Below, in pieces: positions 20,231 through 28,868 of a stretch of 64,000 nt of DNA. The notes beneath the pieces are model-generated. The model did no database searches. It was not told the DNA's origin and saw nothing but the letters and a program-made list of their open reading frames with translations. Where the stretch lies: the NCBI RefSeq assembly GCF_937892565.1, contig NZ_CALAHQ010000091.1, positions 1 through 64,000 on the forward strand. Reading direction: 5' to 3'. Position 1 is the stretch's first letter. Each line of letters begins with the position of its first letter. The translations under genes and the position numbers were made by a program. The DNA comes from an uncultured Roseicyclus sp. Lineage in GTDB: Bacteria > Pseudomonadota > Alphaproteobacteria > Rhodobacterales > Rhodobacteraceae.

Positions 20231-20486
20231 GTCGTGTTCCTTTCCGGTTTGCGCCTGGGGCGAAGGTTCAGGGTTTCCCCAACCGGTGGACGCAACAGGG
20301 ATGTCTCCCCCGAAGGCCCGCCTTCGCCTGTGAAGTGAGCGTCGCCTTATGGGGTTTCCTCAGGCTTGGCAAGCCCCGTGTCGGTGGCAAGGCCCTGCCC
20401 CGTCCCGTCGCGCACCCGGTCGCAAGCGGCGTGGCGCAGGCACAAGCAGGATGGACGCATGCCGCGGCCAAGGTTACATCGGCATC

Positions 20487-21377
20487 ATGCAGACAAAACC
20501 CGATATCTTGTGCATCGGTTCGGTCCTTTGGGACATCATCGGGCGCACCGATCTGGACATGATGCCGGGCAATGACAAGCCGGGGCGCATCCTGCGGCGG
20601 CCGGGTGGCGTTGCGCTCAACATCGCCATGATGATCCGGCGCTTTGGCGTTGCGCCCGCGCTTGTGTCGGTGGTGGGCGATGACGCGGCGGGGCGCGAAT
20701 TGCGGGCCTGTTGTCAGGCGATGGGTCTGCTGTGCGATGCCCTGTTGATCGCGGCCGATCTGCCGACCGATCAATACATGGCAATCGAAGCGCAAGGCGC
20801 GCTGGTGGCCGCCCTGGCCGATGCCCATTCGCTCGAGGCCGCAGGCGCGCGCATTCTTGCGCCGCTGGCCGATGGGCGTTTGGGATCAGCGGCCGCGCCC
20901 TGGGCGGGTTTGGTGGCGCTGGATGGCAATCTGACCGAGGGGCTATTGGCCGAGATCGCCCAAAGCCCGCTTTTCGTGCTGGCTGACCTCAGGATCGCGC
21001 CCGCCTCCCCGGGCAAGGCCCACCGCTTGCGCCCGCTGCTCTGCCACCCCAACGCGACGCTGTATGTCAACCGCGAAGAGGCGGGCATTCTGACCGATAC
21101 CCGCCCCGCCAATGCCGCCGCCGCGGCGCAGGCCTTGATCGCGGCCGGGGCGCGGCGGGTTCTGGTGACAGCCGGCGCCGAAATGGCGGTGCAAGCAACC
21201 GCCGCAGGCCAGATCAGCGCCATTCCCCCGCCGGTCGAGGCGCGGCGCATCACCGGGGCGGGCGATACCTTCATGGCGGCGCATATTGCCGCCGAACGCG
21301 CGGGCGCGGCCCCGCAAGTGGCGCTGGAACGCGCTGTGGCGGCCGCCGCGGCCTATGTCTCGGGAGTTGATCCATGA
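20487..21377 (+). CDS. psuK: PfkB-family kinase, probable pseudouridine kinase
   Basis: The 296-residue ribokinase-fold enzyme has an N-terminal ILCIGSVLWDIIGRTDL, the PfkB signature 1 region RRPGGVALNIAMMIRRFG, and signature 2 RRITGAGDTFMAAHIAAERA with the catalytic Asp. It overlaps psuG by four bases, so it very likely phosphorylates pseudouridine to the 5'-phosphate that PsuG then cleaves. ATG at 20487 was chosen over upstream in-frame codons because the conserved fold begins right after it; the ribosome site is weak. Confidence 0.85.
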   Translation: MQTKPDILCIGSVLWDIIGRTDLDMMPGNDKPGRILRRPGGVALNIAMMIRRFGVAPALVSVVGDDAAGRELRACCQAMGLLCDALLIAADLPTDQYMAIEAQGALVAALADAHSLEAAGARILAPLADGRLGSAAAPWAGLVALDGNLTEGLLAEIAQSPLFVLADLRIAPASPGKAHRLRPLLCHPNATLYVNREEAGILTDTRPANAAAAAQALIAAGARRVLVTAGAEMAVQATAAGQISAIPPPVEARRITGAGDTFMAAHIAAERAGAAPQVALERAVAAAAAYVSGVDP

Positions 21378-22297
21378 CACCATCCTCCTCCCTGCCCCTT
21401 GTGATGTCGCCCGAGGTGGCGGCGGCACATGCAGATGGCGCGCCGATTGTGGCCTTGGAATCGACCATCATCACCCATGGGATGCCTTGGCCGCAAAATG
21501 TCGAGACCGCCCGCGCGGTCGAGGCGGCGGTGCGCGATGCGGGGGCTGTGCCCGCCACCATCGCGGTCGTCGCCGGCGTGATCCGCATCGGCCTTGAACC
21601 CGAGGTATTGGACCGGCTGGCGCAAGCGCGCGATGTCGCGAAACTGAGCCGCGCCGATCTGGCCGTCTGTCTGGCGCGACAGGGCACGGGCGCCACCACG
21701 GTTGCGGCCACCATGATCTGTGCTGCGCGGGCAGGCATTGCCGTCTTCGCCACGGGCGGCATCGGCGGCGTGCATCGCGGCGCCGAACTCAGTTTCGACA
21801 TCTCGGCCGATCTTCAGGAACTGGCGCAAACCCCGGTAACGGTGGTGGCGGCAGGCGCCAAGGCGATCCTCGATCTGCCCAAGACGCTGGAGGTGCTTGA
21901 AACCCTGGGCGTGCCGGTGATCGCGGTGGGCCAGTCGCAATTTCCCGCCTTTTGGAGCCGCGACAGCGGGCTGGACGCCCCTTTGCGGATGGATGCCCCC
22001 GAAATGATCGCCGCGTCTCACAGCATGCGTGGCGCGCTTGGGCTGCCGGGTGGGCAGCTTGTGGCCAATCCCATCCCCGCCAGTGCCGAGATTTCCGCCG
22101 AAGCACTCGCGCCCCTGATCGCACAGGCACAGGCCGAAGCCGAGGCACGCCAGATCACCGGCAAGGCGGTCACACCCTTCTTGCTGCAACGTCTGTTCGA
22201 GTTGAGCCATGGCCGCACGCTAGAAGCAAATATCGCGCTGGTTCTGAACAATGCCCGGCTTGGGGCCGCGATTGCACGGGCACTGGCCAAAGGGTGA
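21374..22297 (+). CDS. psuG: Pseudouridine-5'-phosphate glycosidase
   Basis: The 307-residue enzyme splits pseudouridine 5'-phosphate into uracil and ribose 5-phosphate. Recognisable segments are IVALESTIITHGMPWPQNVE, GATTVAATMICAARAGIAVF, FATGGIGGVHRGAE, and GQSQFPAFWSRDSGL, all strongly conserved in the family. Its ATG overlaps the psuK stop (ATGA), so kinase and glycosidase are coupled for salvage of modified uridine from RNA turnover. Confidence 0.95.
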   Translation: MTPSSSLPLVMSPEVAAAHADGAPIVALESTIITHGMPWPQNVETARAVEAAVRDAGAVPATIAVVAGVIRIGLEPEVLDRLAQARDVAKLSRADLAVCLARQGTGATTVAATMICAARAGIAVFATGGIGGVHRGAELSFDISADLQELAQTPVTVVAAGAKAILDLPKTLEVLETLGVPVIAVGQSQFPAFWSRDSGLDAPLRMDAPEMIAASHSMRGALGLPGGQLVANPIPASAEISAEALAPLIAQAQAEAEARQITGKAVTPFLLQRLFELSHGRTLEANIALVLNNARLGAAIARALAKG

Positions 22298-22393
22298 TCA
22301 CGGCACGCTTGTGCCTTTTGGGGCCGGCGCATACATAGGGCGCGAGATGACGGAACCCTCAATCTGGCTTCGGTGCGGGACGAGACGACGCGC

Positions 22394-23107
22394 ATGAAAC
22401 TTCCCGAAACACTCCCACCGCCCAAACGGGGCCTTTTCGCCTCGCTCAGGTCCAGCTTTCTGACCGGGCTTATCGTGATTGCGCCCATCGGGATTACCGT
22501 CTGGCTGATCTGGTCGCTCATTGGCTGGATCGACAGCTGGGTCTTGCCGCTGATCCCCGACGCCTACAATCCCGCCTATCTGCTGCGCCAACATACCGGC
22601 ATCGAGATCGATATTCGCGGTATCGGCGTGGCCACATTCCTGATCTTTACCATCGCGGTGGGCTGGATCGCAAAGGGGTTGATCGGGCGTTCGCTGATCC
22701 GCTGGGCGGAAAGCGTGGTCTTGTCCATTCCGCTGATCCGCTCGCTCTATTCGGGCCTCAAGCAGATCGTGGAAACGGTGCTGCAACAGGGACAGCAGAA
22801 TTTCGAGAAAGCCTGTTTGATCGAGCACCCGCGCAAGGGGGTTTGGGCCATCGCCTTTATCTCGACCACCGCCAAGGGCGAGATCGCGCGCCGCCATGGC
22901 CCGGAAGAGATGATCTCGGTCTTCATGCCGACGACACCCAATCCGACATCGGGGTTCTTGCTGTTCTTGCCGCGCAAGGATGTGATCGTTCTGGACATGT
23001 CGGTCGAGGATGCGGCCAAGCTGATCATTTCGGCGGGTCTGGTCTATCCCAACGGTCAAGATGCCAAGGCCGCCATCGAGGGGCCGGACAAGACAGCCGC
23101 CCAATAA
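22394..23107 (+). CDS. DUF502-family membrane protein
   Basis: The 237-residue protein has two strong membrane segments: about residues 20-43 (SSFLTGLIVIAPIGITVWLI) and about 77-96 (IGVATFLIFTIAVGWIAKGL). A conserved cytoplasmic or periplasmic domain follows, with IPLIRSLYSGLKQIVETVL and TTPNPTSGFLLFLPRKDVIV. The PNPTSGF motif identifies the DUF502 family, whose function is unknown (distant plant homologues are COV-like). ATG at 22394 is preferred to an upstream GTG at 22373. Confidence 0.85.
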   Translation: MKLPETLPPPKRGLFASLRSSFLTGLIVIAPIGITVWLIWSLIGWIDSWVLPLIPDAYNPAYLLRQHTGIEIDIRGIGVATFLIFTIAVGWIAKGLIGRSLIRWAESVVLSIPLIRSLYSGLKQIVETVLQQGQQNFEKACLIEHPRKGVWAIAFISTTAKGEIARRHGPEEMISVFMPTTPNPTSGFLLFLPRKDVIVLDMSVEDAAKLIISAGLVYPNGQDAKAAIEGPDKTAAQ

Positions 23108-23139
23108 CGACAAGGTCAGCGCGCGCCGGCGTTCCGTGT

Positions 23140-24015
23140 TCAGCGTGCAACCGGCGTGGCGCGCGGCTGTCCGGTGGCATTCATCAACACCGCGCCCAAC
23201 ACAAAGACACCACCGATCAGGGTCGCGTGGCTGGCCGTTTCACCCAAGACCAGCCAGACCAGAAGCGGCGCCAACATCACCTCCAGAAGCGATATCAGGG
23301 TCAATTCGGCGGCGGGCACCACCCGGCTGCCGATGGTGTAAAGCACCATGCCGCCCGCCAGCGTCACCGCGCCCATGCCCATCGACCACGCCACATCGGC
23401 CCATGGCACCAGCAGCGCCGCACCCGTCACCGACGTCATGGCAAAGCCCGCCAGTGCACTGAGCACGCCACCCAACAGCACGATGGGCATGGGATCGGCG
23501 AGCGCGCTCTGCCTGAGGATGACGGTAAAGACCGCAAAGCCAACCGCACTGATCAGCGCGGCGATGTTGCCCGGCAATGCCCCACCCGCCAGCCCGCCTT
23601 GCACCATGACCACAATGCCGAACATCGCCACGGCGATCGACACCCATGTCCGCCGCCGAACCCGTTCGCCCAAAACGGCCCAAGCCAAAAGCGCCGTCAG
23701 GAAAGGGGATGCCGAAAACAGGAACACCGCATTGGCGATGGTGGTCGATTGAAAGGCATAGATCGCCCCACCAAAGGCAAGGATCAGCCCCAGACCGCCG
23801 ACCACCCCCGCCCCGCCCATCGCCGTGCAGGCGGCAATCACCCGCCCCCGCGCGCGCCACATCACAAAACCCGCAATGACAGGCACCATGCCGACAGACC
23901 GCCAGAACAATACCGCCCACGCCTCGGCGCTGTCGATCTGGCGAAAGATCAGCCCATGCAACGACCACAGGCACGTGGCCAGAACCGCCAGCCCCACACC
24001 GGTCGCGTAGCGCAT
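23140..24015 (-). CDS. DMT-superfamily (EamA) transporter
   Basis: The 291-residue protein has about ten hydrophobic helices in two EamA repeats; the first begins RYATGVGLAVLATCLWSLHG, and the second includes GNIAALISAVGFAVFTVILR. The end of each repeat has the typical pattern of an acidic loop plus GE (VLGERVRRRTW, VLGETASHATLIGGVFVLGA). Such proteins export amino acids or small metabolites; the substrate cannot be inferred. ATG at 24015 has AGGGGG upstream on the minus strand. It lies downstream of the orphan binding protein but behind a terminator. Confidence 0.88.
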   Translation of the reverse strand: MRYATGVGLAVLATCLWSLHGLIFRQIDSAEAWAVLFWRSVGMVPVIAGFVMWRARGRVIAACTAMGGAGVVGGLGLILAFGGAIYAFQSTTIANAVFLFSASPFLTALLAWAVLGERVRRRTWVSIAVAMFGIVVMVQGGLAGGALPGNIAALISAVGFAVFTVILRQSALADPMPIVLLGGVLSALAGFAMTSVTGAALLVPWADVAWSMGMGAVTLAGGMVLYTIGSRVVPAAELTLISLLEVMLAPLLVWLVLGETASHATLIGGVFVLGAVLMNATGQPRATPVAR

Positions 24016-24138
24016 GATGGTCCCCCTGAACGTGATCAGCGCGGCCATCTGCACCCGGCCCCAGCATCCAGTCGCGCCCGGAACCGACAGGGCCATGCGC
24101 CGTTTTCAGACCATGCGTCGCGGTCGGCCAGGGCGCGC

Positions 24139-24167
24139 AAAAAGGGCGGCACCCTGCGGCACCGCCC
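24139..24167 (-). terminator. Terminator after the orphan binding-protein gene
   Basis: On the minus strand GGGCGG (24167-24162) and CCGCCC (24149-24144) form a stem around a 12-base loop, followed by TTTTT (24143-24139). The stem is short, so it is a moderate terminator candidate. Confidence 0.5.
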
Positions 24168-24225
24168 CGGTCAAGTTTGCCTTTGTATCGGGCCCGGTCA
24201 CATCACCCGGACCCTCAGGCGCCGC

Positions 24226-26034
24226 TCAGGGCTGGACCCACCAGACATCGGGCTGCCAGCCGATCCAGTCGCCATAGATCGGGATCACATCCGGAAAGCG
24301 CAATTCGGCGGAATGGGCGATCCGGCTGACCGGGTTGTGGAAGAACGGCACGACATACCGCTGGGCGGTCAAGACGCGATCCAGCGCGCGCACGGCGGCC
24401 ACATAATCATCCTGGCTGTCCGACGTCAGCATCCGCCCGATCATGGCCTCGATTGCGGGATGACAGGCCCCCATCAGATTGCGCGACCCTTGCGTGTCGC
24501 GCGTGTCGCAGCCCCAATAGCTGTATTGTTCGTTCCCGGGGCTCAGCGACAGGCCATAGCGTTCATAGACCATGTCGAAATCGAAGGCGTCGCGCCGTTC
24601 TCGGAACTGGGCGGCATCCACGCGCGTGACATCGACGGCAATGCCCAGACGGGTCAGCGCCTCGGAATAGATGTTGAGGATTGCGTCGTTTTCGGCCGAC
24701 CCGGTTTGCAGCAAGATCTCAAAGGCAAAGGGCGTGCCCTCGGGCGTGGTCATCACCCCGTTCTGAACGGTGTATCCCGCCGCCTCAAGCGCCGCCAGCG
24801 CTGCCGCGATGCCGCCGCGATTGCGCTCGGTCCCGTCCGAGACGGGCATCACATAGCCCTCAAGCGTTCCGGGCAAAAGATCGGCCGCAAAGGGCGCGAG
24901 GAATTCTGCCACCCGCCCCTCGGCCGGGCCGGGCTGCATGGAAAGCGGCGAATTGGCAAAATAGGAGGTGATGCGCGGATCAACCCCGCCATTGAGCGTC
25001 TGGTTGATGAATTCAGCCGGAAAGGCCTGGATCATCGCTTCGCGCACCTGCCAATCGGCAAAGGCCGCCTGCCGCGTGTTCATCACCAACCCCGTCATCC
25101 CCGAGGGGCGTTGATGCGGCACCTCGGCCAGCAACACCTCGCCCGAGCGCACCCGGGGGAAATCGTAATTGGTGGCCCAGGCTTGCGCCGAGGTTTCGCG
25201 CATGGTCGACAAGATACCGGCCGTAAAGGCCTCGAACATCGCGGTGCCATCGGCAAAGAATTCCATCCGCACCTCGTCGATCACATTGGTGCCGCGCCGA
25301 AACGGCAGATCGCGGCCCCAGTAATCGGGATTGCGGCGCAGACTGACAAAGCGGCCCGCCTCGAATTCATCCACCACATAAGGCGCCGAGGCGATGGGGA
25401 TCACGTTAAGCCCCGATTGGGTGAAATCCACCCCATCCCATTGCCCCGCCTTGAGGATCGGGCGCAGACCCATGATCATGGCCAATTCGCGGTCGGGCTC
25501 GCTGAAGGTGATGCGCACAGTGCGCTCGCCCACCGCCGCAATGCCGGACACGCGGGTCCAGGCATTGAGATAGCGGGGATGACCGATGGTGCCCAAGGTT
25601 TCCATGGACCAGATCACATCGTCCACGCTCACCGGGCTGTCGTCCGAAAACCGCGCTTCGGGGCGCAAGGTGAATTCCACCCAAGCATGATCGGGGGCGA
25701 CCGCGACCGATTCGGCCAAAAGACCATAGAGCGTAAAGGGTTCGTCCCATGACCGGCCCAAGAGCGATTCGTAGGCCAAAAGCCGCAATTGCCACGGCAC
25801 CGACCCTTCGCGGATATGCGGGTTGAGGCTGTCGAAGCTGCCCGTTTCACCCGTGACGATCCGCCCGCCCGTGGGTGCATCCGGGTTTGCATAGGGCAAA
25901 TGGGTGAAATCAGGCGGCAGAGCCGGCGCACCATACATTGCGATGCCATGCATCGGTTGCGCCATACCTGCCCCAGACAGCACCACAGACAGGGCCATGG
26001 CACCTGCCAGTCGCGCGAAAAACGGTGTCGTCAT
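24226..26034 (-). CDS. Orphan ABC-transporter substrate-binding protein, family 5 (peptide/YejA-like)
   Basis: The 602-residue periplasmic protein has a signal peptide (MTTPFFARLAGAMALSVVLS, cleavage near AQP). It has the family-5 features: GSFDSLNPHIREG, LLAYESLLGRSWDEPFTLYG, PEARFSDDSPVSVDDVIWSM, RRNPDYWGRDLP, VVPFFHNPVSRIAH. Length and layout resemble YejA (microcin C/oligopeptide uptake). No permease or ATPase gene adjoins it; the next gene on the strand is a DMT exporter behind a terminator. It may serve a transporter encoded elsewhere. Confidence 0.9.
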   Translation of the reverse strand: MTTPFFARLAGAMALSVVLSGAGMAQPMHGIAMYGAPALPPDFTHLPYANPDAPTGGRIVTGETGSFDSLNPHIREGSVPWQLRLLAYESLLGRSWDEPFTLYGLLAESVAVAPDHAWVEFTLRPEARFSDDSPVSVDDVIWSMETLGTIGHPRYLNAWTRVSGIAAVGERTVRITFSEPDRELAMIMGLRPILKAGQWDGVDFTQSGLNVIPIASAPYVVDEFEAGRFVSLRRNPDYWGRDLPFRRGTNVIDEVRMEFFADGTAMFEAFTAGILSTMRETSAQAWATNYDFPRVRSGEVLLAEVPHQRPSGMTGLVMNTRQAAFADWQVREAMIQAFPAEFINQTLNGGVDPRITSYFANSPLSMQPGPAEGRVAEFLAPFAADLLPGTLEGYVMPVSDGTERNRGGIAAALAALEAAGYTVQNGVMTTPEGTPFAFEILLQTGSAENDAILNIYSEALTRLGIAVDVTRVDAAQFRERRDAFDFDMVYERYGLSLSPGNEQYSYWGCDTRDTQGSRNLMGACHPAIEAMIGRMLTSDSQDDYVAAVRALDRVLTAQRYVVPFFHNPVSRIAHSAELRFPDVIPIYGDWIGWQPDVWWVQP

Positions 26035-26110
26035 GCCCGATACATCCCCTCTGTCTCCAAGGCCAATGGGGGCAGGCTATCTTTTCGGGAACGGCAAGGC
26101 AACTTTTGGG

Positions 26111-26140
26111 TTGGACATCAGCCGACCTTTTGCCTATGTC
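26111..26140 (+). promoter_or_regulatory. Sigma-70-like promoter for candidate sRNA
   Basis: TTGGAC (26111-26116), an 18-base spacer and TATGTC (26135-26140). The match to TTGACA/TATAAT is moderate. It would start transcription about seven bases later, directly before a hairpin-terminator unit. Confidence 0.45.
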
Positions 26141-26222
26141 TAACGCACTGCTCGATAGGTTTCTTGCCTGTATGAAACCTGCCTCAATAACTGGACGCCG
26201 GCCTTGCGCCGGCGTTTTTTTT
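26141..26222 (+). ncRNA. Candidate small RNA, two hairpins ending in a terminator
   Basis: The stretch has no open frame of note but is structured. AGGTTTC (26157-26163) pairs with GAAACCT (26174-26180) around the loop TTGCCTGTAT. A single-stranded linker, GCCTCAATAACTGG, follows, then a perfect terminator stem ACGCCGGC (26195-26202)/GCCGGCGT (26208-26215) and eight T residues. No plus-strand gene upstream needs this terminator, because the neighbour on the left reads the other way. With the promoter at 26111 the transcript would be about 75-80 nt, a typical sRNA size. It is not recognised as a named family. It lies upstream of bdhA and could instead be a leader attenuator for that gene. Confidence 0.55.
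26195..26222 (+). terminator. Strong Rho-independent terminator
   Basis: An 8-bp perfect stem (ACGCCGGC/GCCGGCGT), a five-base loop CTTGC, then an unbroken run of eight T. It is the 3' end of the candidate sRNA and shields bdhA from upstream reading. Confidence 0.9.
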
Positions 26223-26315
26223 GGCGTGGCGCGGGCTTCTTGGCGCTGTTCTGTGGGTCATCCAGCGGTTAGCTTGCAGGCATGACAACAGCTTGACCAA
26301 AGGAACCGCGAAATC

Positions 26316-27101
26316 ATGGCCATCACGACCAGCCTGTCGGGCAAGACCGCCATCATCACCGGATCGAATTCGGGCATCGGCTTGGGCGTGGCGCGTGAAC
26401 TGGCGCGTGCCGGGGCTGATGTGGTCTTGAATTCCTTTTCCGACCGGGCCGAGGATCACGCGCTGGCCGCAGCGCTGGCCGCGGAGTTTCGCGTGCGCGC
26501 GCGTTATATCCGTGCCGACATGTCCAACCCCGCCGACTGCCGTGGGCTGATCGCACAGGCCGGTGCCTGTGATATCTTGATCAACAACGCCGGCATCCAG
26601 CATGTCGCCCCGATCCCCGTATTCCCGGTCGAGAAATGGGATGCCATCATCGCCATCAATCTGAGTTCCGCCTTTCACACCACCGCTGCCGCCCTGCCGA
26701 TGATGCGGGCGGCGGGATGGGGCCGGGTGATCAACATCGCTTCGGCCCATGGCCTGACCGCCAGCCCTTTCAAATCCGCCTATGTGGCGGCCAAGCATGG
26801 GATCGTGGGCCTGACCAAGGTGACCGCGCTGGAAACCGCCGAGGAACCGATCACCGCCAATGCGATCTGTCCCGGTTATGTGCTGACACCGCTGGTCGAG
26901 GCGCAGATCCCCGATCAAATGAAAACCCATGGCATGGACCGCGATACCGTCGTGCGCGAGGTGATGCTGGCGCGCCAGCCCTCGCGCGATTTCGCCACCG
27001 TCGAACAGATGGGCGGTACGGCCGTGTTCCTGTGTTCCGATGCCGCAGCCCAGATCACCGGCACCACGATCAGCGTGGATGGCGGCTGGACCGCGCTTTA
27101 G
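26316..27101 (+). CDS. bdhA: 3-hydroxybutyrate dehydrogenase (SDR family)
   Basis: The 261-residue short-chain dehydrogenase has the NAD-binding TGSNSGIGLGVARELARAG, INNAGIQHVAPI, the catalytic Ser/Tyr/Lys set around ASAHGLTASPFKSAYVAAKHG, and the NAICPGYVLTPLVEAQIPDQ segment characteristic of D-3-hydroxybutyrate dehydrogenases. It oxidises 3-hydroxybutyrate to acetoacetate in the polyhydroxybutyrate cycle. The stop codon overlaps that of the convergent acyltransferase gene by three bases. Confidence 0.93.
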   Translation: MAITTSLSGKTAIITGSNSGIGLGVARELARAGADVVLNSFSDRAEDHALAAALAAEFRVRARYIRADMSNPADCRGLIAQAGACDILINNAGIQHVAPIPVFPVEKWDAIIAINLSSAFHTTAAALPMMRAAGWGRVINIASAHGLTASPFKSAYVAAKHGIVGLTKVTALETAEEPITANAICPGYVLTPLVEAQIPDQMKTHGMDRDTVVREVMLARQPSRDFATVEQMGGTAVFLCSDAAAQITGTTISVDGGWTAL

Positions 27102-27928
27102 GCGCGGATCTCGGGCGGCAGACCGCCGCGCACCTCGGCTTCGGCCATGGCGGCCAAGGTCTTGCGGTCGGGAAAATCGGCGACCCTGAGGGGCGTGTGA
27201 TAGATCACCTCGACCCCGCCTTGTCGCGGGGCGGCCAGAACCGACAGGATGGCGGGTGCCAATGCCATGTCGCCCCACCAGCCATAAAACACCCCATCCT
27301 CCCCCTCGGGCGCGCGATAGACCAGCGTCACGGGCTGGATCCACATCACATCGCGCAAGCGGTCGGACCGAAATGCCTGAAAAAGCGTTGACTTGAAGGG
27401 CAAGACCCGCCGCCCGTCGGTCGATGTGCCTTCGGGGAAGAACAACAGCCTGTGGCCCGCGCGCAGCCGGTCCTCGAAAAGCCGCGTCTGGGATGCGGCC
27501 TGTCGCGGATCGCGGGCGATGAACACCGTGCCTGTGCCGCGCGCCAGCCAACCGATGCCCGGCCAGCCCGCCACCTCGGATTTGGCCACGAAATAAAGCG
27601 GCTTGCCTGCGTTCAGCACAAAGATGTCCAGCCAGCTGACATGATTGGCCACATAGGCCCCGGGCTGTCGCATGGGTCGCCCCCGCATCCACCGCGCCAG
27701 CCCCAGCACGCGGCATGACATCACACAAACAAATTGCGTGATCATCGGCGTAACGGGTCGATCAAGGCCAAAGATCAACCGCTCGGGCAGGCGCAAGATC
27801 AACAGCAGCGGAAAACACACCACCAACAGCACCAAAAGCGCCCCGCCCCGCCGACCCACGCGCAGCCAATCGGCTGGTCCCAGCACGCGCGGTGCGGGTT
27901 CCTCCAGCCCATGCCATGTCTGGCTCAT
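27098..27928 (-). CDS. olsA: Lyso-ornithine-lipid / 1-acylglycerol-3-phosphate acyltransferase
   Basis: The 276-residue membrane-bound acyltransferase has an N-terminal hydrophobic segment (ALLVLLVVCFPLLLILRLPE), the HX4D active site as NHVSWLD (His96, Asp101) and the phosphate-binding FPEGT (164-168). PlsC-fold enzymes make phosphatidic acid; because this gene overlaps olsB by four bases it is more likely OlsA, which adds the second acyl chain to lyso-ornithine lipid. A general PlsC role remains possible. Confidence 0.85.
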   Translation of the reverse strand: MSQTWHGLEEPAPRVLGPADWLRVGRRGGALLVLLVVCFPLLLILRLPERLIFGLDRPVTPMITQFVCVMSCRVLGLARWMRGRPMRQPGAYVANHVSWLDIFVLNAGKPLYFVAKSEVAGWPGIGWLARGTGTVFIARDPRQAASQTRLFEDRLRAGHRLLFFPEGTSTDGRRVLPFKSTLFQAFRSDRLRDVMWIQPVTLVYRAPEGEDGVFYGWWGDMALAPAILSVLAAPRQGGVEVIYHTPLRVADFPDRKTLAAMAEAEVRGGLPPEIRA

Positions 27929-28698
27929 GTCGCACCGCCCCTTTGATAGATGGCGCGCGCCTTGTCGGGGATCCGGGCGACATCCATCACCAGACAGACA
28001 TCAATGCAGTTGAAGGCGCGGTCGCAATAGGCGCCCTGCCCCACAAATCCCCCCAGCCGCAGATAGGCCTTGATCAGCGCCGGGATCTCGCGGATGGCCG
28101 TCGGCCGATCCAGTTCGCTCTGGGCGATCAGATCCATGCGCTGAAATCCCGCGCTGCGCGCCACCGGGCGCAATTCGGGCGGCGCCAGATGCCGGTGATG
28201 CAACAGCGACAAGGGCCCCGCCAGCGGCGCGGGATCAAGCCCCTGAAAGCTGGCCACACCAAACATCACCTCGATCCGATGGGCGGCGATGTAGTCGGCC
28301 AGCCCCGCCCATAGATGCATCATCGCGGTGCCGCCACGATAGTCACGATGCAGACAGGACCGCCCCAGTTCCAGCAGCCGCCGCCCCGATCTGCGCAGCG
28401 GCCCGAGATCATATTCCTGTTCGGAATAGAATTGCCCGGCCGCCGCCGCCCCGGATTGCGTCATCACGCGATAGACACCGACCACCGATTGATCCTCGGG
28501 CTTGCGCCGATCAATCAGCAGGAGGTGATCAAAAAACGCGTCAAAGCGATCCACTTCCCGGCGGGCGACATGATCGACCATCGGCCCATCGGCCCCAAGC
28601 TCATCGACAAAGACCGCATAGCGCAGGCGCTGCGCCGCGTGCAGATCCTGCGCGCTGGCGGCAAGGCGTAGCTGGAAATGGCTGTCGTCGATCTGCAT
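27925..28698 (-). CDS. olsB: L-ornithine N-alpha-acyltransferase
   Basis: The 257-residue GNAT-fold enzyme makes lyso-ornithine lipid from ornithine and 3-hydroxyacyl-ACP. Family motifs are LRYAVFVDELGADGPMVDH, ERDRFD-like REVDRFDAFFDHLLLIDRR, LELGRSCLHRDYRGG, and the hemolysin-like middle MFGVASFQGLDP. The 3' end CIDVCLVMDV is also typical. ATG at 28698 was chosen (AGGGG about 12 bases before); a TTG at 28764 would add 22 residues of low similarity. It leads the two-gene ols operon. Confidence 0.92.
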   Translation of the reverse strand: MQIDDSHFQLRLAASAQDLHAAQRLRYAVFVDELGADGPMVDHVARREVDRFDAFFDHLLLIDRRKPEDQSVVGVYRVMTQSGAAAAGQFYSEQEYDLGPLRRSGRRLLELGRSCLHRDYRGGTAMMHLWAGLADYIAAHRIEVMFGVASFQGLDPAPLAGPLSLLHHRHLAPPELRPVARSAGFQRMDLIAQSELDRPTAIREIPALIKAYLRLGGFVGQGAYCDRAFNCIDVCLVMDVARIPDKARAIYQRGGAT

Positions 28699-28800
28699 GT
28701 AAGGGCGCGCCCCTGACCCCGGCCTTGGCGCTTTGGCCTTTAGCAGGCCAGAGGGCGCTTGCAAACTGCCGTGGGATTGCGCGCAGGCCTGTGGATGGCG

Positions 28801-28815
28801 TTAAACTGATCTTAA
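28801..28815 (-). promoter_or_regulatory. CtrA-type binding site (TTAA-N7-TTAA) upstream of olsB
   Basis: TTAA at 28801-28804 and TTAA at 28812-28815 with exactly seven bases between, flanked as GTTAA...TTAAC. This is the full-length CtrA consensus known from Caulobacter and relatives. It lies 103 bases before the olsB ATG and 54 bases past the DUF3553 stop. The motif is short, so binding is a prediction only. Confidence 0.55.
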
Positions 28816-28868
28816 CTGGCGCGACCTAGCCTTTGGCACGTTTTGGACGGTGCGAGGACAATGATGAT

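Noticed and set aside
22843..25752. Long plus-strand open frame (969 codons) across DUF502, the DMT transporter and the orphan binding protein
   Set aside because: It lies antisense to genes with clear families and has a low-complexity R/H/P/G composition. Long antisense frames are common in GC-rich genomes.
28699..28868. Pho box upstream of olsB (ornithine lipids are often phosphate-regulated)
   Set aside because: The near repeats CAGTTAAGAT / CAGTTTAACG have 10-base spacing and lack the CTGTCAT/TGTCAC core. The better reading is a CtrA site.
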